Counted from the stretch's first letter, positions 49,393-58,714 are shown. The stretch is 64,000 nucleotides of DNA from Phytohabitans flavus (GCF_011764545.1 NZ_AP022870.1:721001-785000), one strand, 5' to 3'. Program-made: numbers and translations. The notes: generated from the sequence alone by a model not told the origin.

Positions 49393-50790
49393 GTGTTTCC
49401 TGGCGCGCCGGCCGGCATCGCGGTCGACCCATTCGACGGAGAATGGGTGGGCGCCTATCTGCTCGCCGGCCGCGACGACCAGGAGTGCCTCCGGTTCGGC
49501 GCGCCGCTCACCCGCCGCGAGCTGCGCCGCGCCGTCGCGGCAAGGGCCACCGACCTCCGCGCCGCGGGCCTGCGCGCGGGCGGCACTGTCGCGCTGAGGA
49601 TGCCACCCGGCATTTGGTACGCACAGAGCCTGCTCGCCGCCTGGACCGTGGGCGCCCAGGTGGCCCTGCTCGACCACCGGCTCACCCAGCACGAGGTGGA
49701 CCGGGCGCTGGAGCGGGTGGCACCGCAGCTTGTCGTGTCCATGTCGGACGGCGCACCGGTCGTCGCGCCCTACCCGGGCCGGCCCGCGCGGACCTCGCAC
49801 GCGCTGCTCCAGCTCAGCTCCGGCTCGACCGGACCGTCCAAGGTGATCGGCCGTACCGCCGCCAGCCTCGTGTCCGAAGTGGAGCGCTACCGGCTGATCG
49901 ACGGCGTACCGGAGCCGGGCGAGCGGATCGTGCTGCTCGCCTCCACAGTGCACGTACTCGGCCTGGTCGGCGGGCTCCTCTACGCCCTGCACACCGGCGT
50001 CACGCTCGTCGTGCCGAGCTTCCTGTCCACCGACGCGGTCCTCGACGCCGTCGCGTCCGGACCCGAGCCGGCCACTGTGCTCGGCGTGCCGTTCCACATC
50101 GAGTTCCTCGCCGCCGCCGACCGCGACCGGCACCTGCCGCAGCTCAAGCGGATGACGGTCGGCGGCGAGCTGGTCCGCCCCACCGTCCGCGAGGCGTTCG
50201 CCGCCCGCTGGCCGATCCCGCTCGGGAACATGTACGGGATGACCGAGGCCGGCGTCATCGCGACCGACCTCTTCGGACAGCACCGGCCGGCGCTCACGCC
50301 CGCACCCGGCATGACCCTGCGCGCCGAGGGCGGCGAGCTCCTGCTCGCCACGGACGCCAGCCCGTACGTGGGACTGAGCGACCCGACGCGCTGGGTGGAC
50401 GGCTGGCTGTACACCCGGGACGCCGGCGACGCCGACCCGGAGACCGGGCTCGTCACCATCCGCGGCCGGCTCGACTCCCAGGTGTCGGTCGGCGGGCTCA
50501 AGGTCGACCTCACCGAGGTCGAGCAGGCGCTCGCCACCCTGCCCGGCGTGGTCGAGGTCGTGGTCGCCTGGGACGGCGCGGTCGAGGCGTTCGTGGTGCA
50601 CGAGGCGGGCCCGGACGGGCTGCCCGCGCTGAAGGAGGCGCTCGCCGGGCGGCTGGCCGGCTACAAGCGGCCGCGCCGGCTCACCCTCGTACCCCGGCTG
50701 CCCCGCACCGCCACCGGCAAGCTCGTGCGCAGCGTACCGGCGCTGCGTGCGGCGACGGCCCCAGCTGGCCAGGACAAACCGACCGCTTGA
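49393..50790 (+). CDS. AMP-dependent acyl/aryl ligase (ANL superfamily)
   Basis: 465 residues, compact. Motifs: A3 LLQLSSGSTGPSKVIG, A5 NMYGMTEAGV, A7 YTRDAGDADPETGLVTIRGR, A8 LDSQVSVGGLKVDLTEVEQAL and A10 LPRTATGKLVRS. All catalytic positions look normal, so it should adenylate a carboxylic acid and pass it to a carrier protein, most likely ACP-2 encoded 35 bases downstream. GTG 49393 is chosen for the GGGGGG five bases upstream; GTG 49366 is possible. First gene of a long plus-strand run. Confidence 0.88.
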   Translation: MFPGAPAGIAVDPFDGEWVGAYLLAGRDDQECLRFGAPLTRRELRRAVAARATDLRAAGLRAGGTVALRMPPGIWYAQSLLAAWTVGAQVALLDHRLTQHEVDRALERVAPQLVVSMSDGAPVVAPYPGRPARTSHALLQLSSGSTGPSKVIGRTAASLVSEVERYRLIDGVPEPGERIVLLASTVHVLGLVGGLLYALHTGVTLVVPSFLSTDAVLDAVASGPEPATVLGVPFHIEFLAAADRDRHLPQLKRMTVGGELVRPTVREAFAARWPIPLGNMYGMTEAGVIATDLFGQHRPALTPAPGMTLRAEGGELLLATDASPYVGLSDPTRWVDGWLYTRDAGDADPETGLVTIRGRLDSQVSVGGLKVDLTEVEQALATLPGVVEVVVAWDGAVEAFVVHEAGPDGLPALKEALAGRLAGYKRPRRLTLVPRLPRTATGKLVRSVPALRAATAPAGQDKPTA

Positions 50791-50825
50791 GATCCGACTT
50801 CTTGAAGAGAGAGGAGGCGCTGCCG

Positions 50826-51092
50826 ATGTCCGCCGACGTGGTCGCGTTCACCATCGAGTCACTGCGCCAGATGAACTTCGACGTCGACGGCGCCGACGGC
50901 GGCACGGTCTTCGGACCGGCCGGCGTCGACCTCGACTCGCTCGCCGTCGCCGAGCTGGCCCTGCGCGTCGAGGACGCGTACGGCGTGAAGTTCGGCGAGG
51001 AGGACATGGAGCGGCTGGCCATCATGACGCTCGGCGAGTTCGCCGCCGACGTCGCGTCGCGCTCGACCTCTTTGGACGGTGCTGTCAAGTGA
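50826..51092 (+). CDS. Discrete acyl carrier protein (ACP-2)
   Basis: 88 residues, acidic. GVDLDSLAVAELALRVEDAYG contains the DSL motif with Ser38 for phosphopantetheine. N-terminus MSADVVAFTIESLRQMNFDV. Preceded by AGGAGG with good spacing. Its stop overlaps the ketosynthase GTG (GTGA), indicating that ACP-2 and the KAS II are made and probably work together. Confidence 0.9.
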   Translation: MSADVVAFTIESLRQMNFDVDGADGGTVFGPAGVDLDSLAVAELALRVEDAYGVKFGEEDMERLAIMTLGEFAADVASRSTSLDGAVK

Positions 51093-52351
51093 CCGAGAGA
51101 GCCCGGCAGCGCGCGGTCATCACCGGGATCGGGCTGCTCACCCCGCTCGGTGCCGACGCCGCCGGGTTCTTCGACGCCGTGTGCGCCGGCAGGTCCGGGC
51201 TGCGCCGGCCGGCGGACAGTCACCCGGTCGCCGGGATCCTCGACGCGGCCGGCTTCGCGCCGGACGTCGACCCGGCCACGGTGCTCCCGCCGGCCGAGGC
51301 ACGGCGGGTCGACAGGTTCGTGGTGCTCGCCATGGCGGCCGCCGACGCCGCCCTCGCCGACGCGGGCGTCACGGTCGGGCAGGACGCCGACCCGGCCCGT
51401 ACCGCGGTCGTGCTGGCCAACGCGTTCGGCGGGCTCGGCATGTTCGAGGCCGAGGCGCTGGCTCGCGAGTCGTCCGGGCACACCGCGGTCAGCCCGTACT
51501 TGCTCGCCGGGATGCTGCCCAACATGGCCACCGCCCGGATCGCTATCAAGCACGGGGTGCGCGGCTACAGCTCGACCATCTCCACGGCCTGCGCCTCCGG
51601 CGCGTACGCGGTCGCCGAGGCGCTCCGGCTCGTCCGGGACGGGCTCGCCGACGTGGTGGTCTGCGGCGGCGCCGAGGCACCGCTGTTGCCGACCGCCGCC
51701 ACGACGTTCCGCAACTCGCGGGCGCTTGCCGGCGGCTGGGCGGATCCGGCCGAGGCGAGCCGCCCGTTCGACCGGCGGCGCAACGGCTTCGTGCTCGGCG
51801 AGGGGGCGGGCGCGCTGGTGGTGGAGCGCGCCGAGCACGCCGCCGCCCGTGGCCGCCCGGCGTACGCGCAGGTCGCCGGCTGGGGTGTGGCCACCGACGC
51901 GTACCACCCGACCGCACCGCGGGCCGACGGCAGCGGCGCCGCGACCGCGATGCGGCTGGCCCTCGCCGACGCGGGCCTGGCACCGGCGGACGTCGGCTAC
52001 GTCAACGCGCACGGCACCGGCACCAAGCGCGGCGACGCCGCCGAGGCCCTCGCCATCCGGTCCGTCTTCGGTGCGCACACGCCGGCGGTGAGCTCGGTCA
52101 AGGGCGTCACCGGGCACCTGCTCGCCGCCGCCGGCGCGGTGGAGGCGGCCGCGACCGCGCTCGCGCTGCGCCACGGTGTGCTGCCGCCGACCCACAACCT
52201 CGACGACCCCGATCCCGACTGCGACCTGGACCACGTCCGCAAGGCACCCCGTGAGGCGGCCGCCGGAGTCGCGCTCTCCAACTCGTTCGCGTTCGGCGGG
52301 CACAACGTCAGCCTCGCGCTCGCCCACCCCGGAGGTCCACTGTGGACGTGA
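51089..52351 (+). CDS. Beta-ketoacyl-ACP synthase II (FabF-like)
   Basis: 420 residues. Complete KAS II triad: Cys in STACASGAYAVAEAL (about 167), His in NAHGTGTKRGDAAE, and His in NSFAFGGHNVSLAL, with the Lys in SSVKGVTGHLLAA. Condenses an acyl group with a malonyl-type extender on ACP. No chain-length factor is next to it, so it is not a type II aromatic PKS pair. The frame opens upstream but the GTG overlapping ACP-2 is the sensible start. No dedicated malonyltransferase or ketoreductase is visible in the window. Confidence 0.92.
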   Translation: MTERARQRAVITGIGLLTPLGADAAGFFDAVCAGRSGLRRPADSHPVAGILDAAGFAPDVDPATVLPPAEARRVDRFVVLAMAAADAALADAGVTVGQDADPARTAVVLANAFGGLGMFEAEALARESSGHTAVSPYLLAGMLPNMATARIAIKHGVRGYSSTISTACASGAYAVAEALRLVRDGLADVVVCGGAEAPLLPTAATTFRNSRALAGGWADPAEASRPFDRRRNGFVLGEGAGALVVERAEHAAARGRPAYAQVAGWGVATDAYHPTAPRADGSGAATAMRLALADAGLAPADVGYVNAHGTGTKRGDAAEALAIRSVFGAHTPAVSSVKGVTGHLLAAAGAVEAAATALALRHGVLPPTHNLDDPDPDCDLDHVRKAPREAAAGVALSNSFAFGGHNVSLALAHPGGPLWT

Positions 52352-53403
52352 TGACCCTCGACCACGTCGAGTTCTACGCCGGAGACGCGCAGGAGACGGC
52401 CCGGCTGCTCGTCGAGGCGTACGGCTTCCGCCGGCTCGGCACCGGCGGGCCGGCGCTGCCCGGCCAGCGCACGATCCTGCTCGGGCAGGGCGGCATCCGG
52501 ATCCTCGTCACCGCCGCGACCGACCCGGCGCACCCGGTGGCGGCCCACGTGGCGCGGCACGGCGACGGGGTGGCCCGGGTCGCGTTGCGCGTGGCGGACG
52601 CCGCCGAGGCGTACACCGAGGCGCTGAGCCGGGGCGCGACCTCGGTCGCCGAGCCGCGTGCCTGGGGAGCCGACGTGGTGACCGCCGAGGTCTCCGGTCC
52701 CGGCGCGCTCGCCCACCGGCTCGTCGAGCGGCGCGGCTCCGCCGGACCGTTCCTGCCTGGTGCGGTCGAGCCGCTCCCGGCCGCGCCGGTGGCCGGGCCT
52801 GACCTGCTGGAGATCATCGACCACGTCGCGCTCTGCGTACCGGGCGGCGGGCTCGACGAGACGGTCCGGTTCTACACCGAGGTCTTCGGGTTCAAGGAGA
52901 TCTTCGAGGAGCGGGTCGAGGTCGGCGACCAGGCGATGGACTCCAAGGTGGTACAGAGCGGCTCGGGCGAGGTCACGTTCACGATCGTGGCGCCCGACCC
53001 GGCGCTGCGCCCCGGCCAGCTCGACGACTTCCTGCGCGGCAACGGCGGCGCCGGGGTGCAGCACCTGGCGCTCAGCACCCGGGACATCGCCGGTGTGGTC
53101 GCCACGCTGGGCGGGCGCGGGGTGCGCTTCCTGAAGACGCCGGACAGCTACTACGACGCGATCGAGCGGCGGCTCGGCGAGGTCAGCCTTTCCGTCGCCG
53201 CGCTGCGGGCCGGCAACATCCTGGTCGACCGCGACCACTGGGGCGAGATGTTCCAGATCTTCACAGAGTCCACTGTGGAGCGCCGCACGTTCTTCCTCGA
53301 GCTCATCGAGCGGCACGGGGCGCTCACGTTCGGCAGCAACAACATCAAGGCCCTGTACGAGGCCAAGGAGCGGGCGCGGGCCGCCGCGCAAGTGCGAGCC
53401 TGA
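52342..53403 (+). CDS. hmaS: 4-Hydroxymandelate synthase (HPPD-family, Fe(II)-dependent)
   Basis: 353 residues, two VOC domains. Iron ligands fit: His161 in IIDHVALCV, His241 in VQHLALSTRD, Glu320 in FFLELIERHG (spacing 80/79, as in HPPD and HMS). Tail FGSNNIKALYEAKERAR. HPPD makes homogentisate, HMS makes 4-hydroxymandelate from the same 4-hydroxyphenylpyruvate. HMS is preferred because a hydroxymandelate oxidase and an HpgT-type aminotransferase are in the same cluster and IFTEST replaces the usual HPPD wording there. GTG start with GGAGG six bases upstream overlaps the ketosynthase end. Confidence 0.85.
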   Translation: MDVMTLDHVEFYAGDAQETARLLVEAYGFRRLGTGGPALPGQRTILLGQGGIRILVTAATDPAHPVAAHVARHGDGVARVALRVADAAEAYTEALSRGATSVAEPRAWGADVVTAEVSGPGALAHRLVERRGSAGPFLPGAVEPLPAAPVAGPDLLEIIDHVALCVPGGGLDETVRFYTEVFGFKEIFEERVEVGDQAMDSKVVQSGSGEVTFTIVAPDPALRPGQLDDFLRGNGGAGVQHLALSTRDIAGVVATLGGRGVRFLKTPDSYYDAIERRLGEVSLSVAALRAGNILVDRDHWGEMFQIFTESTVERRTFFLELIERHGALTFGSNNIKALYEAKERARAAAQVRA

Positions 53404-53423
53404 CCCATCCGGAAGGGACCGAA

Positions 53424-54323
53424 ATGACGACCACGATCCCCGTGGCGGAGGACCTGCTGCCCTCCGAGGCCGACGTGCGGTCGTACGAGGAGCACGGCTG
53501 GTACCTGTCCAAGAAGCTGTTCACCGACGACGAGGTCGACACGCTCGTGGCCGCGAGCGAGGCGTACTACGCCGGTGCCCGCAGCCGGCGGCTCGGCAAG
53601 CGGCCGTCCACGTTGGCCTACTGGGAGCCGTCGAAAGGCGCGGTACAGCGGCATAACGACTACATCCACTACGAGAGCGACGAGATCGCGGCGATCCTCC
53701 GCAAGCCGGTGGTCGGTGCGGTGGCCGCGCGGCTGGCCCGGGCCGGCGAGATCCGCCTCTTCCAGGCCACGCTCATCTACAAGCCGCCCCGCCCGGACGA
53801 GCCGAGCAACCTGGTGCCGTGGCACTTCGACCGGCACTACTGGCAGACCTGTACGTCCGACCGGATGCTGACGGCGTTCATCCCGTTCCACGACTGTGGC
53901 GAGGAGATGGGCACCATCACGATGGTGGACGGCAGTCACCTGTGGACGGAGGTCGGTGGCGGCGACGGCACCGCCCGGCACTTCGCGCACCGCGACCCGG
54001 CCGAGCTGGACGAGCTGGTCCGGGAGAACGCCCGGCACAACGGCACCGAGATGAGCCCGGTGCCGATGGTGATTCCCAAGGGGCACATGAGCTTCCACCA
54101 CTGCCGCACGTACCACGGCAGCGGCGCGAACCGCTCCGGCCACCCGCGCCGCGCGATCTCACTGCACCTCCAGGACGGCGACAACCGCTACCGCGGCCAT
54201 GCCCTCTCGGACGGCACGCCGGTGGCGTACAACCACGACCACTTCGTCCGCCGCACGCCGGAGGGCACGCCCGACTACAGCGATCCCGAGTTCTGCCCGG
54301 TGCTCTGGAAGTCACACGGTTAG
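53424..54323 (+). CDS. Phytanoyl-CoA dioxygenase (PhyH) family Fe(II)/2-oxoglutarate oxygenase
   Basis: 299 residues. Double-stranded beta-helix with metal triad candidates in [13 protein letters not shown] (HxD) and the distal His in [21 protein letters not shown], where the Arg would bind 2-oxoglutarate. N-terminus [19 protein letters not shown] is typical of PhyH proteins. It probably hydroxylates, desaturates or otherwise oxidises a cluster intermediate. GGAAGGGACC precedes the ATG. Eleven bases separate it from the DUF3050 gene; they may act in sequence. Confidence 0.88.
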   Translation: MTTTIPVAEDLLPSEADVRSYEEHGWYLSKKLFTDDEVDTLVAASEAYYAGARSRRLGKRPSTLAYWEPSKGAVQRHNDYIHYESDEIAAILRKPVVGAVAARLARAGEIRLFQATLIYKPPRPDEPSNLVPWHFDRHYWQTCTSDRMLTAFIPFHDCGEEMGTITMVDGSHLWTEVGGGDGTARHFAHRDPAELDELVRENARHNGTEMSPVPMVIPKGHMSFHHCRTYHGSGANRSGHPRRAISLHLQDGDNRYRGHALSDGTPVAYNHDHFVRRTPEGTPDYSDPEFCPVLWKSHG

Positions 54324-54334
54324 GGAGGTTCCGC

Positions 54335-55123
54335 ATGTCCCGCTACGACTGGGGTCAGACGCACCCCGGTATCACCCGGCTGGAGAGCGCCGTCGACGAC
54401 GCCCGTACCCGCGTCGTCACCCACCCGCTCTACGCCAACCTCGACAGCCAGGCGGCGATCGTCACGTTCATGGAGCACCACGTCTTCGCGGTGTGGGACT
54501 TCATGTCGCTGCTCAAGTCGTTGCAGCGCAACCTCACGTGCGTACGAGTGCCGTGGGTGCCGACCGGCCCGCCCGGCAGCCGCCGGCTCATCAACGACAT
54601 CGTGCTCGTCGAGGAGAGCGACGAGCTGCGCGGCGGGTTCATCAGCCACTTCGAGCTATACGTCGAGGGCATGGCCGAGTCGGGCGCGGACACCTCGGTG
54701 GTGGGGGCTTTCATCGACCTGGTTCGGTCCGGCGTACACCCGAAGGCGGCCCTGGACACCGCGGGCGTCCCGGCCCCGGCGGCCGAGTTCGTGCGGGCGA
54801 CCTGGGGCTTCATCGACGGTGCGCCGGTGCACTGCCAGGCGGCGGCGTTTGCGTTCGGCCGCGAGGACCTGATCCCGGACATGTTCACGCAGGTGGTCGC
54901 GGTCAAGGAGCGCGGCGCGAAGCTGGACACGTTCGTGGACTACCTGGAGCGGCACATCGAGGTGGACGGCGAGGAGCACACCCCGATGGCCATGCAGATG
55001 GTCACCGACCTGTGCGGCGACGACGAGGCGAAGTGGCGGGAGGCCGCCGACACGGTCAACCGCGCGCTCGCCGCCCGGTACGCGTTCTGGGACGGCATCC
55101 TCGCCGCCATCAAGGCTGGGTAA
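54335..55123 (+). CDS. DUF3050-family protein (haem-oxygenase-like fold)
   Basis: 262 residues, all-helical. [44 protein letters not shown] and [20 protein letters not shown] show His/Glu positions (EHH, E..HFELY) like the di-iron-binding residues of haem-oxygenase-like oxidases. Later [44 protein letters not shown] gives more His/Glu. Such proteins oxidise amino- or fatty-acid-type substrates in several pathways, but DUF3050 itself has no settled activity. GGGAGGTTCC precedes the ATG. Confidence 0.8.
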   Translation: MSRYDWGQTHPGITRLESAVDDARTRVVTHPLYANLDSQAAIVTFMEHHVFAVWDFMSLLKSLQRNLTCVRVPWVPTGPPGSRRLINDIVLVEESDELRGGFISHFELYVEGMAESGADTSVVGAFIDLVRSGVHPKAALDTAGVPAPAAEFVRATWGFIDGAPVHCQAAAFAFGREDLIPDMFTQVVAVKERGAKLDTFVDYLERHIEVDGEEHTPMAMQMVTDLCGDDEAKWREAADTVNRALAARYAFWDGILAAIKAG

Positions 55124-55136
55124 GGGGGTTTAAGGC

Positions 55137-56108
55137 ATGCGCCCGGCCGCGGAGGCTTTCTACGGGACGATCCGGCTGATCCGCCGGTTCGAGGAGCGGT
55201 GTATCGACCTGGTCCGCTCCGGCGACATCGGCAGCGGCATCCACCCCTGCATTGGCCAGGAGGCGGTCGCGGCCGGGATGTGCGCGGCGCTGCGCCCCGA
55301 CGACGCCCTGCTGAGCAACCACCGCGGCCACGGCCACTTCCTGGCCCGGGGCAGCGACCCGGGCCGGTTTCTCGCCGAGCTCACCGGCCGGGTCGGCGGC
55401 GTCGACAAGGGGCGGGCGGGCTCGTTCCACCCGTCCGACCTGTCCGCCGGCATCTGGGGCGCCAGCGGTACCGTCGGCCACGGCGCGGCGATCGCCACCG
55501 GGCTCGGCTGGGCGCTGGCCCGGGACGGTGACCGGATCGCGGTGAGCGTCTTCGGCGACGGGGCGGTGACGCAGGGCGCGCTGCTGGAGTCGTTCAACCT
55601 GGCGTCGCTGTGGCGGGTGCCGGTGGTGTTCGTCTGCGAGAACAACGGGTATGCCACCACGCTACCCGCGCCGACCGCCATCGCCGGCTCGGTCGTGGGA
55701 CGGGCGGCCGCCTTCGGCATCCCGGCGTCCACGGTGGACGGGCAGGACCCGGAGGTCGTGTACGACGCGATGGCCGCCGCGGTGGACCGGGCCCGTAGCG
55801 GAGGCGGACCGTCGCTCGTGGAGTTCACCACGTACCGGTACGAGGGGCACCACACGTTCGAGCGGCGGATGCGGCTGGCGTACCGCGACGAGGCGGAGGT
55901 GGCCCGGTGGCGGGAGCGCGACCCCCTCGCGATCCAGGCCGCCCGGGTGCCGCCGGACGTGCGGGAGGCCGTCGACGCCGAGGTCGAGGAGGTGCTCGAC
56001 GCGGCCGTGCGATTCGCGCTGGAAAGCCCGCACCCCGACCCGGCCGACGCGTTCGACCACCTCTACGCCACACCGGTACGCCTGCGCGCGGGAGTCTCGC
56101 ATGCCTAA
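55137..56108 (+). CDS. Thiamine-diphosphate 2-oxoacid dehydrogenase E1 alpha subunit
   Basis: 323 residues. ThDP motif GDGAVTQGALLESFNLASLW..VVFVCENNGYAT (GDG to NN, about 139-172). Phosphorylation-loop region HPSDLSAGIWGASGTVGHGAAIA, and start IRLIRRFEERCIDLVRSGDI as in AcoA/PdhA. With the beta subunit it decarboxylates a 2-oxoacid and would pass the acyl group on. No E2 or E3 is nearby. A 2-oxoacid made in this cluster, 4-hydroxyphenylglyoxylate, is a candidate substrate (inference). Its end overlaps the beta gene by eight bases. Confidence 0.88.
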   Translation: MRPAAEAFYGTIRLIRRFEERCIDLVRSGDIGSGIHPCIGQEAVAAGMCAALRPDDALLSNHRGHGHFLARGSDPGRFLAELTGRVGGVDKGRAGSFHPSDLSAGIWGASGTVGHGAAIATGLGWALARDGDRIAVSVFGDGAVTQGALLESFNLASLWRVPVVFVCENNGYATTLPAPTAIAGSVVGRAAAFGIPASTVDGQDPEVVYDAMAAAVDRARSGGGPSLVEFTTYRYEGHHTFERRMRLAYRDEAEVARWRERDPLAIQAARVPPDVREAVDAEVEEVLDAAVRFALESPHPDPADAFDHLYATPVRLRAGVSHA

Positions 56109-57069
56109 GCTGTCGTACGCCAAGGCGCTCAACCGGGCGCTCACCGACGAGATGGAGCGCGACCCGGACGTCTTCGTGCTCGGCGAGGACCTCAAGTTCG
56201 CGCTCAACAACGTCACCACCGGCCTGCTCGACCGATTTCCCGACCGGGTGCTCGAGACGCCCCTGTCCGAGCAGGGCTTCACCAACTTCGCCACCGGCGC
56301 GGCGATGGGTGGCAAGCGGCCCGTGGTGGAGTACCAGATCCCGTTCCTGCTGCTGCTCGTGCTGGAGCAGATCGCCAACCAGGCCAACAAGTTTCGGCTG
56401 ATGAGCGGCGGCCAGGTGAAGGTGCCGGTGACGTACCTGCTGCCCGGCACCGGCTGGCGCCCGGGGTGGGGCGCCCAGCACTCCGACCAGCCGTACGGGG
56501 TCTTCGCCCACCTCGGCGTCAAGACGGTGATCCCGGCGACCCCCACGGACGCGTACGGCCTCTTCCTGTCCGCGATCCGCGACGACGACCCGGTCGTCGT
56601 CTTCTGCCCGATGCCCGCGCTCGCCATGCGCGAGGATGTGTCCTATGTGGACCTCGCGCCGATCCCGCTGGGCGTGGGGCGGGTCCGCCGTACCGGCACC
56701 GACGTGACCGTGCTCGCGGTCGGCCACCTGGTGCACGAGGCCCTCGCGGTCGCCGACGAGCTCGCCGGTGAGGTGTCGGTGGAGGTGTTCGACCCGCGCT
56801 CGCTGCATCCGTTCGACTGGGCCGGACTGGCCGCGTCGGTGGAGCGCACCGGCCGGCTCGTCGTGTTCGACGACGGCAACAGGTTCTGCGGCGTCGGCGC
56901 GGAGGTGCTCGCCACCGCGGCCGAGGAGATGCGTCTGGCGGCCCCGCCCAAGCGGGTGACCCGGCCGGACGCGGCGGTCGTGGTGGGATGTGCGCCCGAG
57001 CTGGACCTCGCGGTGCAGCCCAGCCGGGCGCAGCTGGTCGCGGCGATTCAGGCGGTCGTCAAGAGCTGA
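56101..57069 (+). CDS. Thiamine-diphosphate 2-oxoacid dehydrogenase E1 beta subunit
   Basis: 322 residues. Pyrimidine-binding domain with LGEDLKFALNNVTTGLLDRF, LETPLSEQGFTNFATGAAMGG and the conserved transketolase-C domain (VSVEVFDPRSLHPFDWAGLAAS..). EQGF carries the Glu that activates ThDP. RPGWGAQHSDQPYGVFAHLGVKTV is as in PdhB/AcoB. Works as alpha2-beta2 with the preceding subunit. Last gene of the plus-strand run beginning at 49.4 kb; a hairpin follows at once. Confidence 0.9.
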   Translation: MPKLSYAKALNRALTDEMERDPDVFVLGEDLKFALNNVTTGLLDRFPDRVLETPLSEQGFTNFATGAAMGGKRPVVEYQIPFLLLLVLEQIANQANKFRLMSGGQVKVPVTYLLPGTGWRPGWGAQHSDQPYGVFAHLGVKTVIPATPTDAYGLFLSAIRDDDPVVVFCPMPALAMREDVSYVDLAPIPLGVGRVRRTGTDVTVLAVGHLVHEALAVADELAGEVSVEVFDPRSLHPFDWAGLAASVERTGRLVVFDDGNRFCGVGAEVLATAAEEMRLAAPPKRVTRPDAAVVVGCAPELDLAVQPSRAQLVAAIQAVVKS

Positions 57070-57095
57070 CCTCCTGGCCTGCCGAGACCCTTGGG

Positions 57096-57124
57096 CCGCC
57101 CGCCAGCGTCCTCGTGGCGGGCGG
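57096..57124. terminator. Hairpin between the convergent E1 beta and glycosyltransferase genes
   Basis: Perfect 10-bp stem CCGCCCGCCA (57096-57105) and TGGCGGGCGG (57115-57124), 9-base loop, in the gap between two converging stops. It ends GGTTCGTC without a T tract. Confidence 0.7.
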
Positions 57125-57232
57125 TTCGTCCTGGGCTGCCGGCGTGCGCGCGGGCGGTCTGTCAGGAGCGAGCGACCAAAAGTCGCAGTGCGCTTGGGGA
57201 GCCCATGGCCGCCCGCAGCGAGGCGAGGACGG

Positions 57233-58372
57233 TCATGGGCGAGGCGCCAGCAGTTCCAGGTGTGACGCCGCGGCCGGGGCACCCCCGGCCGCGGCGAACG
57301 AATCCCGCACCCGCCCGGCCGCCGCCGCGTAGCCGGGCTCGTCCAGCACCGCGGCGAGCGCCGCCGCGAGCTCCCCGGCGCCCGAGCGGCCGAACCGCAC
57401 CCGTACCCCCGCGCCGGCCGCGACCACCTGCGCGGCGGTGACCGGCTGGTCGTGCTTGATGGGCGCGACCACGAGGGGTACGCCGTGGGCCAGCGCCTCG
57501 CACACCGTGTTGAGCCCAGCGTGGCAGACCACGGCGGACAGCCGGGGCATCAGCTCCAGCACCGGCACCTGCGGCAGCACGACAGTGCCCGGCGGCGGAT
57601 CCGGCACCGCGGTGGGCGGCGCGGCCACGACCGCCTGCACGCGACCCTCCAGCATCCGCAGCGCGCCGACCATCCGGGGGAAGAAGTCGCGGGCCACGTC
57701 CTCGGCGAGCGTGCCCATCGTGACGAGCACCGACCGGCGGGCCGGATCGAGCGCGTCCCACGGAAAGTCCGGGGCGGTCGCGCGGTCACCGAGCGCGGGC
57801 CCGACGAGCGCGTAGTGTGCCGGGAAGTCGTACGGACCGGTCAGCGCCGGGCTTGTGAAGGCGAGCACCAGGTGCGGCGAGAAGCGCGGGTCGGCACCAT
57901 CCCCAATGGAGAGTCCCGCGTTGGCGATGCGGCGCTCGATCCAGCGCTCCACCTCGGGCAGTGACCGGAACGGGCGGGTCAGCTCCATCGACTGCGGCGC
58001 GAGGCTGGCCCAGCGCACGCCGTGCCGGTGCGCGGCCACGGCGCCGGCGAGCGCGTGCTGGTCGACCGCCACCACGTCCGGGGCGAACTCGGCGATCGCC
58101 TTCTCCACCGCCGGCAGCGTGAACCGCGCGTACGGCAGCACGAAGCCCTCCCACAGCGACCGTGCGGCCCGCAGGCCGCGGTCGCGCTGCCCGCGGTAGG
58201 GCCGCATACCGGTCGAGAAGACGGTCACGCCGTCGCCGAGCATCCGGCGCAGCGCGCTCTCCGGGCCGGCCCAGGCCACCTCGTGCCCCCGCCGCGCGAG
58301 GACGCCGGCGACTGCGCCGGCCGCGTACACGTGCCCGGCCAGCGGCGGAGCGACGAACAGGAAGCGGCTCAC
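57233..58372 (-). CDS. MGT-type (GT1) glycosyltransferase
   Basis: 379 residues of the GT-B fold: N-terminal FLFVAPPLAGHVYAAGAVAGVLARRGHEV, and a C-terminal donor domain with VLVTMGTLAEDV, VVLPQVPVLELMPRLSAVVCHAG and GVPLVVAPIKHDQPVTAAQVV (the HxG..PxxxDQ signature of antibiotic glycosyltransferases). It probably attaches a sugar to the product; no dedicated sugar-synthesis genes are in the cluster. GTG start overlaps the stop of the ACP-3 gene. The phenol of an Hpg-type unit would be a suitable acceptor (inference). Confidence 0.9.
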   Translation of the reverse strand: MSRFLFVAPPLAGHVYAAGAVAGVLARRGHEVAWAGPESALRRMLGDGVTVFSTGMRPYRGQRDRGLRAARSLWEGFVLPYARFTLPAVEKAIAEFAPDVVAVDQHALAGAVAAHRHGVRWASLAPQSMELTRPFRSLPEVERWIERRIANAGLSIGDGADPRFSPHLVLAFTSPALTGPYDFPAHYALVGPALGDRATAPDFPWDALDPARRSVLVTMGTLAEDVARDFFPRMVGALRMLEGRVQAVVAAPPTAVPDPPPGTVVLPQVPVLELMPRLSAVVCHAGLNTVCEALAHGVPLVVAPIKHDQPVTAAQVVAAGAGVRVRFGRSGAGELAAALAAVLDEPGYAAAAGRVRDSFAAAGGAPAAASHLELLAPRP

Positions 58373-58620
58373 GGGGTCACCAGCCGGGCGAGGTCGCCGA
58401 CGGTCAGGTCGATCAGCTCGTCGAGGTCGAGGCCGGCCAGGTACGCGGGCAGGTCCACGCCGTACCGCGCGCGCAGCGCCTCGCCCAGCGCGGCCAGCTC
58501 CACGCTCTCCAGCCGCAGGTCGTCTTCGAGCCGGCTCTGCGGTGTGACCGCCTCGGCCCACCGCTCGTCCTCGCCGGTCGCGTCGCGCAGCAGACCGGTC
58601 AGCTCCCGCAAGATGTCCAT
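58369..58620 (-). CDS. Discrete acyl carrier protein (ACP-3)
   Basis: 83 residues. Site QSRLEDDLRLESVELAALGEAL has Ser39 in the DSx position (LESVEL). Helix III region YLAGLDLDELIDLTVGDLARLV. Coupled by GTGA to the glycosyltransferase, which suggests that glycosylation may occur on a carrier-bound intermediate. Divergent from the exporter ATPase across about 95 bases. Confidence 0.85.
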   Translation of the reverse strand: MDILRELTGLLRDATGEDERWAEAVTPQSRLEDDLRLESVELAALGEALRARYGVDLPAYLAGLDLDELIDLTVGDLARLVTP

Positions 58621-58714
58621 AGTGGTCTCACGTTATCCCCTTGCGGGGCAAGGCGGGAGCGCCCTTTAGCCCGCCTCCACGGGTCTTCGAGAGCCGGCTC
58701 CTACAGTGAGGTCC

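Noticed and set aside
51089..52351. Type II aromatic PKS minimal set
   Set aside because: There is a KAS II with an ACP but no chain-length factor, cyclase or ketoreductase.
52342..53403. Tyrosine-catabolic 4-hydroxyphenylpyruvate dioxygenase
   Set aside because: Cannot be excluded by the iron ligands alone, but no homogentisate pathway genes are nearby while hydroxymandelate oxidase and HpgT-like genes are.
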